A stretch of DNA of 64,000 nucleotides, taken from NCBI GenBank assembly GCA_001574975.1, contig KQ965848.1:82297-146296 (forward strand), in the 5' to 3' direction. Within the stretch, counting starts at the first letter, position 1. The number at the start of each line of letters is the position of its first letter. The translations under genes and the position numbers were made by a program. This DNA comes from Gonapodya prolifera JEL478. Taxonomy: Eukaryota; Monoblepharomycota; Monoblepharidomycetes; Monoblepharidales; Gonapodyaceae. Below, one piece after another: positions 19,055 through 30,149 of the stretch. The notes under the pieces are model-generated. The model saw only the letters and a list, made by a program, of their open reading frames with translations, did not search any database and was not told the origin of the DNA.

Positions 19055-19568
19055 TTACATGAGTTGATTTAGTTGAGAGAAATACTGCTTCGAGCTATTT
19101 GGGATGACGTTTGCACCAGAGCTTTGCTGTCCGACTTGAGCAACATCTGGCAAGATCACACGCACGAATTCAATGCCCGATCTCTTATCATTCTCGCAAG
19201 AAATACTTATCGCGGTGTGAATATTCCGCGGGTAGTTGCCACATAAAGAGGACGAGACAATTGTACGTTGGACGTCACCAAAGACGATCTTCACCCCGGA
19301 TAATCTGGCAGGATAAATTTCAAAGAGTATTGCACACTCGTCGCTTGTTCCCTCTTAAATTTGGAGTGACGCACCTCTTAGTGCAATAGACCAGCTGGTC
19401 TATGATCCCAAGCAACCTGCGTCCTTGGAAAGACAACGACGTGGCTGCTTTGGTAAAACGTTTGAGTTGCGTATATGCCAGAGGAGAGTCATATATAAAA
19501 AGGTGGAGGAATTGAAATCCCGTGATCACCACAGAAACCAATGCTCCTGTTGACGCCAAGATGATCAA
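19055..19568 (-). CDS. Putative single-pass membrane protein, two exons, 5' end unclear
   Basis: Exon A (about 19385-19568) encodes a hydrophobic helix (ASTGALVSVVITGFQFLHLF) then basic sequence (TQLKRFTKAATSLSFQGRR). A GTGCGT donor at about 19383 and a CCAG acceptor near 19315 remove 69 nt. Exon B (19055-19314) continues in phase with VKIVFGDVQRTIVSSSLCG and a mixed domain (ISISCENDKRSGIEFVRVILPD) to a TAA at 19055. No ATG is visible in exon A, so a further 5' exon is expected. No family recognised; a luminal or extracellular beta-rich domain behind a signal anchor is the visible design. Confidence 0.35.
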
Positions 19569-20075
19569 GGAGATAATTTACTTTTTCGATTGTTGAAGCA
19601 CTTTGAGGTAAATGTAACACGCTTCTCCTGTCAATGACAAGGTCATCAACAAGCGCCGTTTGTCATGATATTAGCTTAGCGTATGGAATATTGGCACCTG
19701 CGTATGAATAACACCTTGTGAGATCACATCCAGAAAAATATTTACATTCATCACTATCATCTCATATTATGCATAGAAAAATAGACGGAACTGTGACAAA
19801 GAGCATTTAGCAAGCAGGTGGCACAAGAAAGTCGACACGCAATCTGACGTCACTAGATAAGTTCTCCCACATGGATGATTTGAAATCATTACATCCAAAC
19901 AAAATGGCAGTCTTAAGTAGCTACCATATAGTCGTGTATTGGGCCTCTCTTGGTGTCCCTCTGGTGAAATGCATATACTGACGTTGATCTTCCCAACGAC
20001 CCTGAGCGATCGGAAGACAATGGCGCGGCTACTTAGGTAAGTAAAATGAGTCGCGCATAGGCAACAAACGATACA
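19420..20075. repeat. Two diverged related segments
   Basis: 19420-19490 and 20010-20075 share a recognisable order of short blocks (GGAAAGACAA / GGAAGACAA, CGTGGCTGCTT / CGCGGCTACTT, TTGCGTATATGCCA / TCGCGCATAGGCAA). This suggests an old local duplication covering part of the membrane-protein exon. The copy around 20 kb has no clear reading frame. Confidence 0.35.
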
Positions 20076-20600
20076 CGAGATACAGGCGAAGTGGTCTCGG
20101 GTAGATTGGTCGAGACGACATGGGTTAATTCAAGTAGAATCGGCTTCCCCACGCAAGCAAGCAATTGGTGTGACTGATGCGGCAAAAACAAGAACAATGC
20201 CCTTTATCGTGTGTCAATGCTCGAGAGCGGACAAAAGTCGGGAGTCGGGAGACCAGAGCGGACGAAATCGCAGAATACCACTGCATCCGAAAGTTCTTCT
20301 GTCGACGACAATTTCCTCACTGAGACAGAAATTTTTGCACAAATAGAAGCCGTTTTAGGTCTCTCATTTCCGACTTCTGGAAGATGGATGTAATCAATAT
20401 TTCGAATATGGCTGCCGTGGTCGCTGAAGTACAAACCGCACCCATTCACCAACAATTTAACGGCTACAAGTGAATTTCTTACTCATCGTAAATAGTGCAC
20501 TCAAAGTTCTACCCAAAAAACTCTCGCACAACGTGTCTGTACACGGCGCCGACGCAAGCAAAAATGGGCCAACATCTTGACCCAGTACCACTCCACCCAG
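19600..20600. other. No gene supported
   Basis: AT-rich to mixed sequence with short competing open frames on both strands (for example 20211-20393 plus, 20204-20455 minus). None shows a family signature. Confidence 0.35.
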
Positions 20601-20613
20601 TACGGCTGGTGGA

Positions 20614-22495
20614 TCACACCCCAACTGGCCCCCAACACCCATTCTCACTCAACGCCGCCCTCACCCACGCCTCCACCTTCTTCGTCACGGTCTCGGCCTC
20701 CCTCCCCGCCTCCTTCACCGCATAACAACAATGGTACTCTTCACCCCCCCGTGGGTTCCCAGAGGCACCTTGCCCCTGTTTCCCCCCCGGCGGCGGGGAA
20801 AGCACCGCCCACTCGGTGTCCATCTGGACGGCCCCGCCCGGGCCGAGAACTACGGTGGCGAGGGTGGCGATGAAGGCCGAGAGGAAGTCGGAGGGCGTGA
20901 GGGAGGCGAGTTTGCGAGGGTATTTGTGCAGGGCGGTGTCGAAGAGGGGGCGGGAGGAAAATATGATTGTCTGGTGGGGCATGGGTGAGGGCGAGGTTGG
21001 CGAATGGGTGATGGGCGTGATGGGTGTAGCAAGTTGTAGGAGTTAGCCGGAGAAGGCTGATTTGAGAATAAAGTACACTTACAAAGGTGTACCGTGTCCC
21101 CTTCCGTGCGTTCTTGAGATTGCTCTCTCTGGGCGCGTACGAGATCGTCAGGTCGGTCTCAGCGTACCTAACCTATCCCACAAGTCGACGTATCAACAAA
21201 ACCCCACAAGCAAATAACAAACACTGACACCATCTCACCTGCTTATACCCCCACCCCCGCTGCGCCTCCCACTCGGGCGTCCCCAAGACACCCATGACGT
21301 GCGAGATACCCTGCTTGGAGGGCGTTGTCCAGGCCAGTTGGAAAGTGTGCGTTGCTCCGAGCGTGGGGACTGATATGCTGAGAGTCGGGAAAAGAGTGAG
21401 ATCGTGGGTGTCTCGCAAAGGAAAGGCAAGAGCTCACGAGTCAACACTAGACACGCCCGTCATTTCACTCTGGCAATCCGAGATTGCGCTGTCGTGCGCC
21501 CCTCCGCTCGCAAACGAGGACGAGGGAGTAATGACTGTCGGCGTGAGAGCCTGGAACGGTACAAAGTGGGCCGACCCAGCGTTGCTGGACGTGTTTGACG
21601 GGGCCCGCGTGGACCCAGACCGAGACAATAAACCAAATCGACTCGGAGGCTCATTCGTGTCAGGAACTTGCTGTTGCGCGACGGGAATAGAGTGCCGCCG
21701 GGGCCCGACCGCCACATACCCCAACGAAGGGGAGTTGAGCAGTGTCGGGGGAGGGGGTACTGGATCTCTGTTGGGGGCCATGGGAGGTTGTTGCCGTGAG
21801 GGAAGGATCACTTGTTGGTAATAGGCGATGAATTCGGGCGTGACGAGGAGGCGGCGGGTTCGGTCCGTCACCTAGACCGGGATCAGTCGATGTTGGAGCC
21901 AAACGCGAGTGAAGGAAAAGATTCGGATTGCGACATTGAATCCACTCGTTTCGGATGATACCTCCCCTCCGGCGGACTCCTCGGTCAGCGCTTTGCGCTT
22001 AGGCCTCGATACTCGCTCCTTGAAGAAATCGCCTCCGGCGGACTCCTCGGTCAGTGCTTCGCACTTAGCACCTCACTAATACTATTCCGCTCCACGGAGA
22101 AATCGTCTCCGGTGAGACGCCTCGTGCTAGCCATCGCTGCGCTCGCGACTCACCTCTTCCAATTGCACATTCAACACCAAGCTCTCACCCGTCTCATACA
22201 TGACCAGCAAGTCGTCGTCCTCCTGCAGCAAAATCGCCCCGCGGAAGTCAGTGTGCTCGTGGTACTCCAACCGCAGGACATAGGACTGAGCCGCGACCTC
22301 AATCTGCGGTATTTTAAGGCAAAGCAGAGCGACGAATTCGTCGTATGTGCGTGGAAGAGTCGCATCGCGGAGGACGAGGACTTTGATACCTGAAGCGGGG
22401 TAGGGTTGTCAGCGGAGGGCAACTGACGGCGCACGAGGAAAACGGGAGGGCAGCTCACCGTCCCAGAACTCGACGCGCACTTTCAGCAGAACCAT
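20614..22495 (-). CDS. Six-exon gene with a possible PB1-like N-terminal domain, function unknown
   Basis: The ATG at 22495 begins MVLLKVRVEFWDG. Exons: 22459-22495, 22154-22390, about 21438-21871, about 21239-21380, about 21085-21172 and 20614 to about 20965; all joints keep phase and use GT-AG sites. Residues 1-95 (KVLVLRDATLPRTYDEFVAL, DFRGAILLQEDDDLLVMYE) have the spacing of a PB1 or ubiquitin-like fold, with an acidic-loop-like EDDD. A disordered Pro/Ser segment (about residues 115-230) follows, then a compact C-terminal region containing DTALHKYPRKLASLTPSDF and a hydrophobic helix. No named homologue recognised. Intron 2 (21872-22153) is unusually long for the window and holds a hairpin-bearing tandem repeat. 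Splice structure is better supported than function. Confidence 0.55.
21967..22066. repeat. Tandem 66-bp repeat carrying a covarying hairpin
   Basis: CTCCGGCGGACTCCTCGGTC occurs at about 21967 and again at about 22033. Each copy is followed by a small stem-loop: GCGC-TTT-GCGC at 21988-21998 and GTGC-TTC-GCAC at 22054-22064. A third, partial unit (CTCCGGTGAGACGCC) is near 22108. The element lies wholly inside intron 2 of the minus-strand gene. Confidence 0.75.
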
Positions 22496-23239
22496 AGTGC
22501 GGGAGGTATCGTGAGATAGCGCGTGATAGTGTCCGCCACCCTCCGGAGTTATCAGTGACTGCGGTCGATCTCCACAAGCATGGATAGCTGTTCCCTGTTT
22601 CTTATCTTGTCCGTGTCTGGAGAGTCAATTCAGCCTCGGATTTCAACGATTTGTCGCCATTTTGATACTCGATTCCAATGTTCTGCGCCTTTGGGACCGG
22701 ATCGACAACCTTCCCTCTCCCACCACCTTGTAAGCTTGTCTCTATTCGGGCACCCAACCAGATGCCTCCTCTTCCGTCCATTAAGCACCTCTTTGCGCGC
22801 CTGTGCAACGTGCGATCCCCGCCTGGTAATTAAATCGTGGTCGGCGTCGAACACAATTGCTCTGACAAGCATCCTGTCTGAAACCCGAAAGCGATTTGTC
22901 ACTCACTGGTTGGAAGACTTTTTCTCCGGCTGGTACAGAGCTGGAGGCCTCTGGCGTGATTTCCATCCGTCTGTCGGCAAACGGCATCCCCTTCACGCAA
23001 GGTGCCCAACGAACAAAGCTTAAGAACATCAAGGGAATTAAGTAGCGTGCACGCTTCCCAGAGAGTCTTCCAAGATGGCAGACGGAGCGAACCAGTATGG
23101 AGTACATTACGCGTACATCGATAGTGCTCATAGACCAGTGACCACAATTGCTGAGTGCTTACCAGGCTCTGACGATTGGACGGAAGTTGTAAGTTCATTA
23201 AGTTTTTTGGAGTGTTTGCGCACGTTGATCACTAGAGAT
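22496..23239. other. No gene supported
   Basis: Several overlapping open frames of 70-150 codons on both strands (22580-23023 plus, 22899-23198 minus), none with a recognisable domain. Confidence 0.35.
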
Positions 23240-24600
23240 GTACAGTACCTGCTTCATTTTATATTCCCTGAATTTTCGCAAAGCGTTAATGTAGAAATGC
23301 TCGCAACAATATTATTACCAGAAGTTATTGGAACGTTCTCTCAGTCCCCCACAACACTCTTTGTAATGACTTCAGTGATGTGTAAGTGCCAGACTATATT
23401 GCTCAGGATAATGAGTATTTCCCCCACCACAAAATGAATGAATCACTTTAGCCGGAAAACTTCAGTAATACAGAGACTGTATACTTCAAAAGCTGGCAAT
23501 CGTGCAGATAATCTTCACATTGGTACTTCGCCGGCTTATTCCAGCTCACTAGGTACATTTGAAGAGATCGTGCAAAAGCTACGAAATGAAACAAGCTCTT
23601 TTTTTGCGCAACTTTTCGACATCCAGGAAGAATCAGAGGGCTCAAAAAGACAATGCGCGTAGACCCTAGCATGGTTTTAGAGCGTTTTGTTCTTGTTGTT
23701 GAGTAAAAACGTCCCGTTTGCACAAATAAGTGCCACCAATTTGTGCACCCGCTGAACTCGGGAATGATGAACTGGAAATGCAATCAATGCTAAGCCAAAA
23801 CTCGCAAATTTTTGCAGGGGAGGACAAATTAACTCATTTTACTTGCTTGCAGTCTTGCAGACCCCTCATGGAACTCCGAGCAAAGTGAGGGGTGTAGCAA
23901 TAGCGCAAGCACTGCTGGATGCACACTCCTTGCGGATTTACATTAAAAACGAACAAATTGAACTGTTTTGAATACAAGTCAACGACTAGAGGTAGTGAAG
24001 TATGTGAATTATTACCGTCATACATTATCTCTTCTTCCTTTCTCAGTTTCATATCCTGAGCAACACTCCCCTGCTTGCTCCGTGCGCAAGCATGGTGTTA
24101 GGGGATGTATGAAATACCCCAACAGTCTTTATGAAAGTGTTCGCCATTGGAAAAGAGTTGCAAGAATTTTATCAACAGACATTATTGGATCCTTCTCTGA
24201 CTCCTCCAAAATGCTCTTTGTTGTGATGAAAGTGATGGCAAAGTGTGAGACTGTGCAATACCCCAAAGGTTTTTCATGAAAGTGTGTTGGGGTATTACAA
24301 AACAGTTACAAGAATATTATCACCAGAAACTATTGCACCTTTCTCTGACTCCTCCAAGAATGCTCCTTGCGGTGCTTTGAGTGATGGCAAAGTGTGAGAC
24401 TATGCAATACCCTAACAGTTTTGCGGCAAGTCAGTTGGGATCTTTGAAACAGTTGCAAGAATATAATAATTATCAGAAGTTATTCTCTGACTCCTCAAAA
24501 ATGCTCTTTTTGTGCCTTGAGTGTTGGCAAAATGTGGGACTGTGCAATACCCTAACAGTTCTTTGTAAAAGTGTGTTGGGATACCACAGAATGGGTTGAG
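23240..24600. repeat. Interspersed repeat, related to the LINE 3' tail at 57.9-58.6 kb, with a tandem section
   Basis: Three blocks match the region after the LINE remnant at 57.9-58.6 kb: the CACAAAATG-AATCACTTTAGCC block (about 23425), a GGAACTCCGAGCAAAG-AGGGGTGTAGCAA block (about 23870; compare 58295), and a TATCCTGAGCAACACTCCCCT block (about 24052; compare 58490). From about 24114 a unit of 140-150 bp is repeated in tandem (ATACCCC or ATACCCT marks at 24114, 24258, 24408 and 24548), each unit with CTCTGACTCCTC and a TGGCAAAGTGTGAGACT-like block. No intact coding. Confidence 0.65.
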
Positions 24601-25190
24601 ACAATATGTTCACCAGATTTAATGAACAAACCTGCCTGTAAAAACTTTTTAATCTCAAATTTCACCCATTTTGCTGCTTGATTCCCATCATCTTTGCCTT
24701 CAGGATGAGAGAAACAATCCCCTCTGGCAGCAGACAACCTTAGCAGATTTGTCCATGTTTGGGTATCCACCCGTTGCCAGTGTGCCTTGCACTGTGGTAC
24801 AATGTGCAATCTCTATGTGGCTCAAGTAATTTGTGGATTGCATCAACTTGCATGATTTTTAGAAAACAACTGTTTGATGCCATACATCAAGGTAACAAAA
24901 TTTCTCTTTTTGCACAGTGAGATTGTTTTCCTTCGTACGACTGAATACGCTTTGAAATAGTGTTGACGAACAGAATGATGAAATGTAATTCGATTGCTCT
25001 TGGAATAAGAATAGAAACGTCACATTTTACATCTCTCTCGTACATCCGAACCCGACGAAATTTGTGGAAGCAGCACAACCACGACCTTTCGCGTGTCCCC
25101 GCACTCTTCGAACAAAAAGTTGACGTGGCATAACGCCACCATGAGCTCGGAAATCACCGTAACAAGACTCGTCGTCACCGGAAACTCTCG
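24601..25190. other. Repeat margin, no gene supported
   Basis: A minus-strand frame (24552-24809, containing CKAHWQRVDTQTWTNLLRLS) is open but unrecognised and may be transposon-derived. The rest shows nothing. Confidence 0.3.
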
Positions 25191-25196
25191 ATATCG

Positions 25197-25690
25197 TCAG
25201 TTTTTCATACAGTTCCATCGTGCAACCGCCGATGAACTCACATCAACCCCGAAAAGACGCGAGCTTGACTTGAACGCTTCGAGGATGTGGTCCGTCCACT
25301 CACACACTTGGGACATGATCTGAAAAACAGTTTGAAGCTGCTCCAGGTGGAGAGATCTCCCCTGAACGAATGTCTGAAGCTGCTGCTTCTCCTTGACAAC
25401 TCCGTCGGGGTCGGGGAAGCGCTTCACCGCGGCTTTCACGAGATTCTGACGTCCCGGGTCTTCCAGCATTGCGAGCTTCAGGCATGGGCTTTTCTGGTTA
25501 AGCTGGCTCTGCAGCGCGGCAAGCGATGGGAGAAGCTGTTGGCGTCCATGGAGTGGTAGTGTCTGCAGAAGGAAACAGATGGTTGCTACCAAAGGTTTGA
25601 AGTGCTGTTAGGGGAAATCTTACTAGGAGCTTCTCCGCCAACGAGCGATTCCATTGAACGATTGATGGAGTTCCTCGGTTGAACTTGCGA
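25197..25690 (-). CDS. Conserved-looking helical protein, two exons, unrecognised
   Basis: Exon 2 (25197 to about 25577) and exon 1 (about 25622-25690) are joined by a 45-nt GTAAGA/CTGCAG intron, with phase kept (NRSLAEKLL then TLPLHGRQQLLPSLAALQSQ). About 150 residues, predicted almost all helical: LQSQLNQKSPCLKLAMLEDP, VKEKQQLQTFVQGRSLHLEQ, VCEWTDHILEAFKSSSRLFG. The length and helical content would suit a small subunit of a vesicle-tethering, kinetochore or Mediator-type complex, but I cannot name it. The 5' end is not resolved (a stop lies just upstream in frame). It is divergent from the phosducin-like gene that starts at 25746. Confidence 0.4.
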
Positions 25691-25745
25691 CCCGGCAATC
25701 ATCCGATTCCACCACTCCCTTCTGTTTCAGCGCACATTTGTTCCA

Positions 25746-26655
25746 ATGGCAACTGAATGGGAAGATGTCTTGCGCGACAAGGTGACTGCTCAATCGCCTG
25801 CGTCTCCTCCACTTCATTCGTTGAGCATCCCCTACAGGGCATTATCCCCGAGGTCACAGAATCGCAAATCGTCGACATGATGGAAGAAACGATTGCATCT
25901 AAAACCGCAGGCAAGAGCTATGAAGATAAGACGCTGGACGAGCTCGACGACGAACTGGGCGACGTTGGGGACGAGGATGAGGAACGAATTTTGCAGGCGA
26001 TGAGACAGAAACGCATAAAGGAAATACGGGCGGCCCAAGCGAAGGAGAAGTATGGAGATGTGTATCCTATTTCTAAGCCGGAGTTCGTGCGAGAGGTGAC
26101 GGAAGCCAGTCAAGGTACTGTACAAATGTGGATTGGTTGGGTGCTAGGAAAACTGACCAACGAACTGCCGGGGTTTCAGAGTGTGCAGTCGTTTGCTTAC
26201 TTTATAACGTGAGTCCCATTGAAGTGGTGAAAGATGCGTGCGTGCTAAATTGTTTCCTTTATAAGGACGTGGTTCCCGAATCGAAGCTCGTTTCTTCTCT
26301 TCTCGTCACCATCGCTCGGCGGTACCGGGCCGTCAAGTTTGTCAAAATTGTCGCAGCGCAGGCTGTACCCAACTTTCCGGACCGCAATGTCCCGACGCTA
26401 TTGATTTATCAGTCGGGTGATTTGCTCACGCAGCTTGTCACACTGAGAACTCTGGGGGGGATGAGCACGTCTTCCAAGGATCTGGAGCAATACCTGGAAA
26501 AGCTTGGAATCATCAAGATTGCACCGTCGAATAGCAAAGACACGGGGGGTGAGAGCGACGATGAGGAAAATGAACATCGTAGGCGGAAACTCCGAGTTGG
26601 ATATATTGCTAGAACTGCCAATGCAGATGGCTATGACGATGATGATATCAATTAA
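25746..26655 (+). CDS. PLP2: Phosducin-like protein 2 / PDCL3-type thioredoxin-fold co-chaperone
   Basis: Cytosolic co-chaperone that works with the CCT/TRiC chaperonin in folding actin, tubulin or cell-cycle proteins. Exons 25746-25781, 25838-26114, 26180-26208 and 26266-26655; all joints are in phase. The start MATEWEDVLRDKGIIP is typical of the subfamily. Then comes an acidic helix (DELGDVGDEDEERIL), the AMRQKRIKEIRAAQ helix with KEKYGDVYPISKPEFVREVTEAS, and a thioredoxin-like domain with the conserved run VKFVKIVAAQAVPNFPDRNVPTLL and LRTLGGM. As in the family, there is no CxxC redox motif. The C-terminus is the usual Ser/Asp-rich tail. Length about 243 residues fits. The third exon is only 29 nt. 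Confidence 0.88.
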
Positions 26656-27011
26656 TTATGGTGCGAAGCTCTGCTTCGACCGTTCAATGATCGAAAAAGA
26701 TTGGTTTCAGAAATCCCATTATTGTGGTCCACTTTCATCTTCCATTAGTGAATGCGGGCATGCCTAATGTATGGAAGGAAAGTAGGCTGACAGATACCGA
26801 GCCGGAGAGCCAAACTGTTGTGTGCTTGAAGTGGTCTCCATTGGTCTTCTTTTCTGTGTATCAATGAGGCCGACCCCATGATATATGCGCAACTGTATAT
26901 TTGCGGAACCCTTCGCACTCACCACATCCGACACACACAGATACACACGCTGATTAAACCCCTGCATGCGTCGTGCAATCGAATCTCACCGCCGAGTACC
27001 GCGTCGTGGAC
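26656..27011. other. Intergenic, nothing seen
   Basis: No recognisable gene, repeat or RNA element between the phosducin-like gene and the small membrane-protein gene. Confidence 0.4.
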
Positions 27012-27424
27012 ATGGCTAACTCTCCAATGACACAGCAACAACTCGCCGGCCTCTCGCGGACCCTCCCACTCCTTCTCATCCTTTTCGCACTCGGCGCATC
27101 TGGGGCAACAGTACAACCACGCAATTACGGGTCGTGGTGGAACGATCACGCTGGTGCAGGCTCTGACATGAAGTATGCCCGCAACTGTCTCAAGAGGAAA
27201 GATCTCGTCAAAAAAGTTTACCACCAAGTCCTTGCTGTCAATGTACGTGTGCTAAACGCCGTTCTATCCACCAAGGCGTGCCGCTCGAAGAGTGATTGTT
27301 AATGCAATCAAACCTCCACTGAATTCGACTTTAGAACCCAGTCGGAGTGCTCACGAGGCAAATCGACATCTCTGACATGTTCCCAATGCGGGGGCTTCTC
27401 TACGCGAGCCGCGAGGTGGCATGA
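27012..27424 (+). CDS. Small protein with N-terminal hydrophobic segment
   Basis: Exon 1 27012-27242 (ATG at 27012, MANSPMTQQQLAGLSRTLPL) and exon 2 27335-27424, removing a 92-nt GTACGT/TTTAG intron. About 106 residues: a hydrophobic segment at residues 17-33 (LPLLLILFALGASGATV), a signal peptide or single membrane anchor, then a basic region (MKYARNCLKRKDLVKKVYHQ) and a short C-terminal segment (LTRQIDISDMFPMRGLLYAS). Small size, one membrane segment and a basic body would suit a mitochondrial or ER membrane subunit; no family recognised. Confidence 0.5.
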
Positions 27425-27715
27425 TTGGTGCGACTCTCAAATATTGTGCTGATGTCCCACTTCCATTGATATGATGGCCCTGATCCACTCAAAAAAAAAG
27501 CATCCGGCTATGATGACGACCATCTTCCTCAGGTAAGTTTGTGAACTGTCAACGCCGGAGGTACCCACCTTCTTTCCCTTTGTACTCGCTCTACGAATGC
27601 TGGCGGCGACGGACCTACTGTGCCCAGTCAGTTAAAGGGACTGCTCACCCGTCTCAGAGGAGCTGCCGGGGCGTCAAAATGGATTCCCGGTTGTTCAAGG
27701 AATACGATTCTTTCT
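27425..27715. other. Intergenic, no gene seen
   Basis: Contains a run of nine A near 27490 and otherwise nothing recognisable; the minus-strand F-box gene ends at 27716. Confidence 0.4.
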
Positions 27716-29068
27716 CTAAATGGAAAACTGATCCTGTGCAATAATGCTCATGGAATACATATCCCCCCACTTCAGAGCCCCAAACTGTTTGCCCCACCGT
27801 CTGCAGCTCGACTGTACTGCCTCGAACAGAACCGTCATATTCGGCGCCGGGCACCTTCCTGCATACGATCCGACCCACACAATTTTCTTCGCGGGAACCA
27901 CTCTGACAAAATGGTCCCACGTGCGTTCCAGCTCCTCTAATGTCTCGGGCGCAAGTATCTCGTAGAGCCTGAGAGGCTGAACCATGATGGCACGCAGGTT
28001 GGGCATGTATCGTGTGATTCCTTCCACGATGTGTGCCATTTGTGCCGGGGATGAGATGAAGGTTTGGGCAAAGTTGGCCCGGAAGGAGATGCAACACCAA
28101 AACGTGTCGAGACGCGCAAGACCAGCCAGAGGGTCGATGCCGTTCATGGGTATATTTGCCGCCTGGTTTGATATCTTCCGCCACATTTCGGGAAAGAGGA
28201 GTGGGCGGCCAAAGTCTGTTACTCCGGAACAAAGAGAAGGTATGAAATAGATGTGCGAGGAAAGTTTGGGGTTCTCGGCCTGAGCCTCGCGATACCAGTA
28301 CTGGATGGAAGTAAGGCGAGTCATTTCAGGGCTGGTTCGAATATCAGCCGGGAGGTGAAGGAAGAGACGAAATCCATAGTAGGTGAGACGCGTCAAGTTG
28401 GGAAATGTGTTGAAGATGTCAGAGAGGGCGGTATCAAATGTGGGACCGTTTGGCGTATCGTTGTACGTTATCGAGGTGATTGACGGGAATTGTTGGTTTG
28501 CGTGGGAGAGACCCTTATGTTCCAGCAATGTGCCATCAACGTGCACCGAGAATGGGCCACCATGGCGGATGAAATCCAGAAACTTTTGTACCACATCAAT
28601 AGTCGTCACAGCACTCTCCTCGTCGGGTATTTCGAATTCATCAAGGTGTGCTCCACTGAGGACCAATTTCACCCTCTCCGTCGCCAATCGCTGCACAACG
28701 GGCTTTCTTATCTCCATCTCCACGTCGGACGGTACACTCGTGGCCAAAAACTCCAGCGAAAGCTCCAAGAAGACCACCCCGGCCACCAAGACTCTGGTAC
28801 TGCCAACCCTTCTGAATTCGTCCCACAGCATGAGCTCGACCTGCCCTTCGCGGGAGGTTCGGACTCTGCATGGCTCCTGGAGGGGTTTCCCTAGAACTGG
28901 GGAGCGGATGTTGAGTTCCAAGGGGATTGTGCCGTTTCGGTCGGCAGAGTAGTCGGCAGCCTGCTTCCAGGATCGGCAGACCAGGGGGAGTGTCCAGAAG
29001 AGGAAACGCGGAGGAAGGAGAAGGAAGATGCGAGATAGAATCTCGAAGGGGAGAGTAGGGCTCGGCAT
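27716..29068 (-). CDS. F-box protein
   Basis: Intact single exon of 450 residues from the first in-frame ATG at 29068 (the frame stays open a little further upstream without an ATG). The N-terminus carries a good F-box: SPTLPFEILSRIFLLLPPRF, then LPLVCRSWKQAA, which docks to SKP1 in SCF ubiquitin ligases. The remaining 400 residues are a divergent substrate-binding region with weak leucine-rich-repeat-like spacing (ITSITYNDTPNG, FNTFPNLTRLTYYG, MPNLRAIMV) and a patch of aromatic residues near the C-terminus. This design (F-box plus irregular LRR) is the commonest fungal F-box class, often in expanded families; the target is unknown. Confidence 0.85.
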   Translation of the reverse strand: MPSPTLPFEILSRIFLLLPPRFLFWTLPLVCRSWKQAADYSADRNGTIPLELNIRSPVLGKPLQEPCRVRTSREGQVELMLWDEFRRVGSTRVLVAGVVFLELSLEFLATSVPSDVEMEIRKPVVQRLATERVKLVLSGAHLDEFEIPDEESAVTTIDVVQKFLDFIRHGGPFSVHVDGTLLEHKGLSHANQQFPSITSITYNDTPNGPTFDTALSDIFNTFPNLTRLTYYGFRLFLHLPADIRTSPEMTRLTSIQYWYREAQAENPKLSSHIYFIPSLCSGVTDFGRPLLFPEMWRKISNQAANIPMNGIDPLAGLARLDTFWCCISFRANFAQTFISSPAQMAHIVEGITRYMPNLRAIMVQPLRLYEILAPETLEELERTWDHFVRVVPAKKIVWVGSYAGRCPAPNMTVLFEAVQSSCRRWGKQFGALKWGDMYSMSIIAQDQFSI

Positions 29069-29335
29069 CGGATAGTCAACATCAGATTGGTTGGGCTGTG
29101 GCCATTTCGCCAACTCCTCTCGGATTCTCCCGGCAATGGCGTATTGAATCTGTGAAGCGACATGGTCAGAGTCGTGTGCAATGGTCTACTTGATCTGGAC
29201 TGCTGCGCCTGGTTAAGATGATTCCGCCATTTATTGTGTTATTAGTGTTACATAGTCGTAAGGTTATTCAAAGAAAGAAAAGATATTTGCAGCAATAAAA
29301 AGCTTCCCTAAGGTTTGCATTCTTTCAGTCCATTT

Positions 29336-30142
29336 TCACACTCCTCGCACTCCAACATCCCTGCATCTCCCCTTCACACTCCACTTTCGCTCATTCAATC
29401 CTTCACGGGTTGGGGTCTTGGGCACGGCCTTTCCCCTTGCCCTGGACAGGGTGCTCCTGCTCCTGGGGCCCCGGTCTGCCTCCGGGTCCTCGGTGGACTC
29501 ATTTGGCACAGACGTGACAGGCGCTGAGTGATCATGCGGCCCTGAATCTGAATCTCGCTCGGAACTCGCTGGAATTTGCGGAGCGGCGAGGTTCGTCCTC
29601 GTGCCGATCGTTGAGATGGACATCTGTCCCATCATGGCTTGAATGACAGCGATTTGCTGGTCACTTGGCGTACCTTCAGGATGAGAGTGAATACGTTAAG
29701 ACGTGGTTGATCTTAAGTGGTTGAGCTTGGTATGAAGGAAAATACCTGGGAGCTGTGTTGTCCTGCCTGGGTACGATGACAACCTCGGGATTGAGCGCCG
29801 GACGTTCGATCTCTTGGCTTGGGTTCGGAGACACTTGAACTCTCTCAGCTGCTTGAGTGCTTCGATTGGATGAGCGGAGAATTCCTCCACTTGCTCCACT
29901 TGCTGAGCTGCTTGCAGTACTGTTCTCGCCAGGCGGCAAGTTCCTTGTCTCCTTGCCCAAAGCCAGGTTCAGAGCGACCAAATAATCCTCGTTCTTTTCA
30001 ATCGCCCTGTGCATAATGAATGCGTAAAAAGTACCAAAGCATCAGCAGATTGGATTCGGATCAATAGTGCTCAAACATACCACTTGAGAATCTCTTCAAT
30101 GATTTCGTTCTTGAATCTCCTCCTCATATTGATCACTAAGCA
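29336..30142 (-). CDS. Hypothetical disordered protein, about three exons
   Basis: Putative first exon near 30080-30135 (MRRRFKNEIIEEILK), second about 29753-30010 (AIEKNEDYLVALNLALGKE followed by a Ser/Gln/Pro-rich stretch), last 29336 to about 29672 (QQIAVIQAMMGQMSISTIGT followed by an Arg/Ser/Pro-rich basic tail ending RCRDVGVRGV). Acceptor and donor sites exist, but the join to the last exon is one base out of phase. The short N-terminal helical part is the only ordered segment. No family recognised. Confidence 0.35.
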
Positions 30143-30149
30143 CAATTTG

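Noticed and set aside
22580-23023. 147-codon plus-strand ORF as a gene
   Set aside because: Low-information sequence, no domain, overlapping frames on the other strand equally long.
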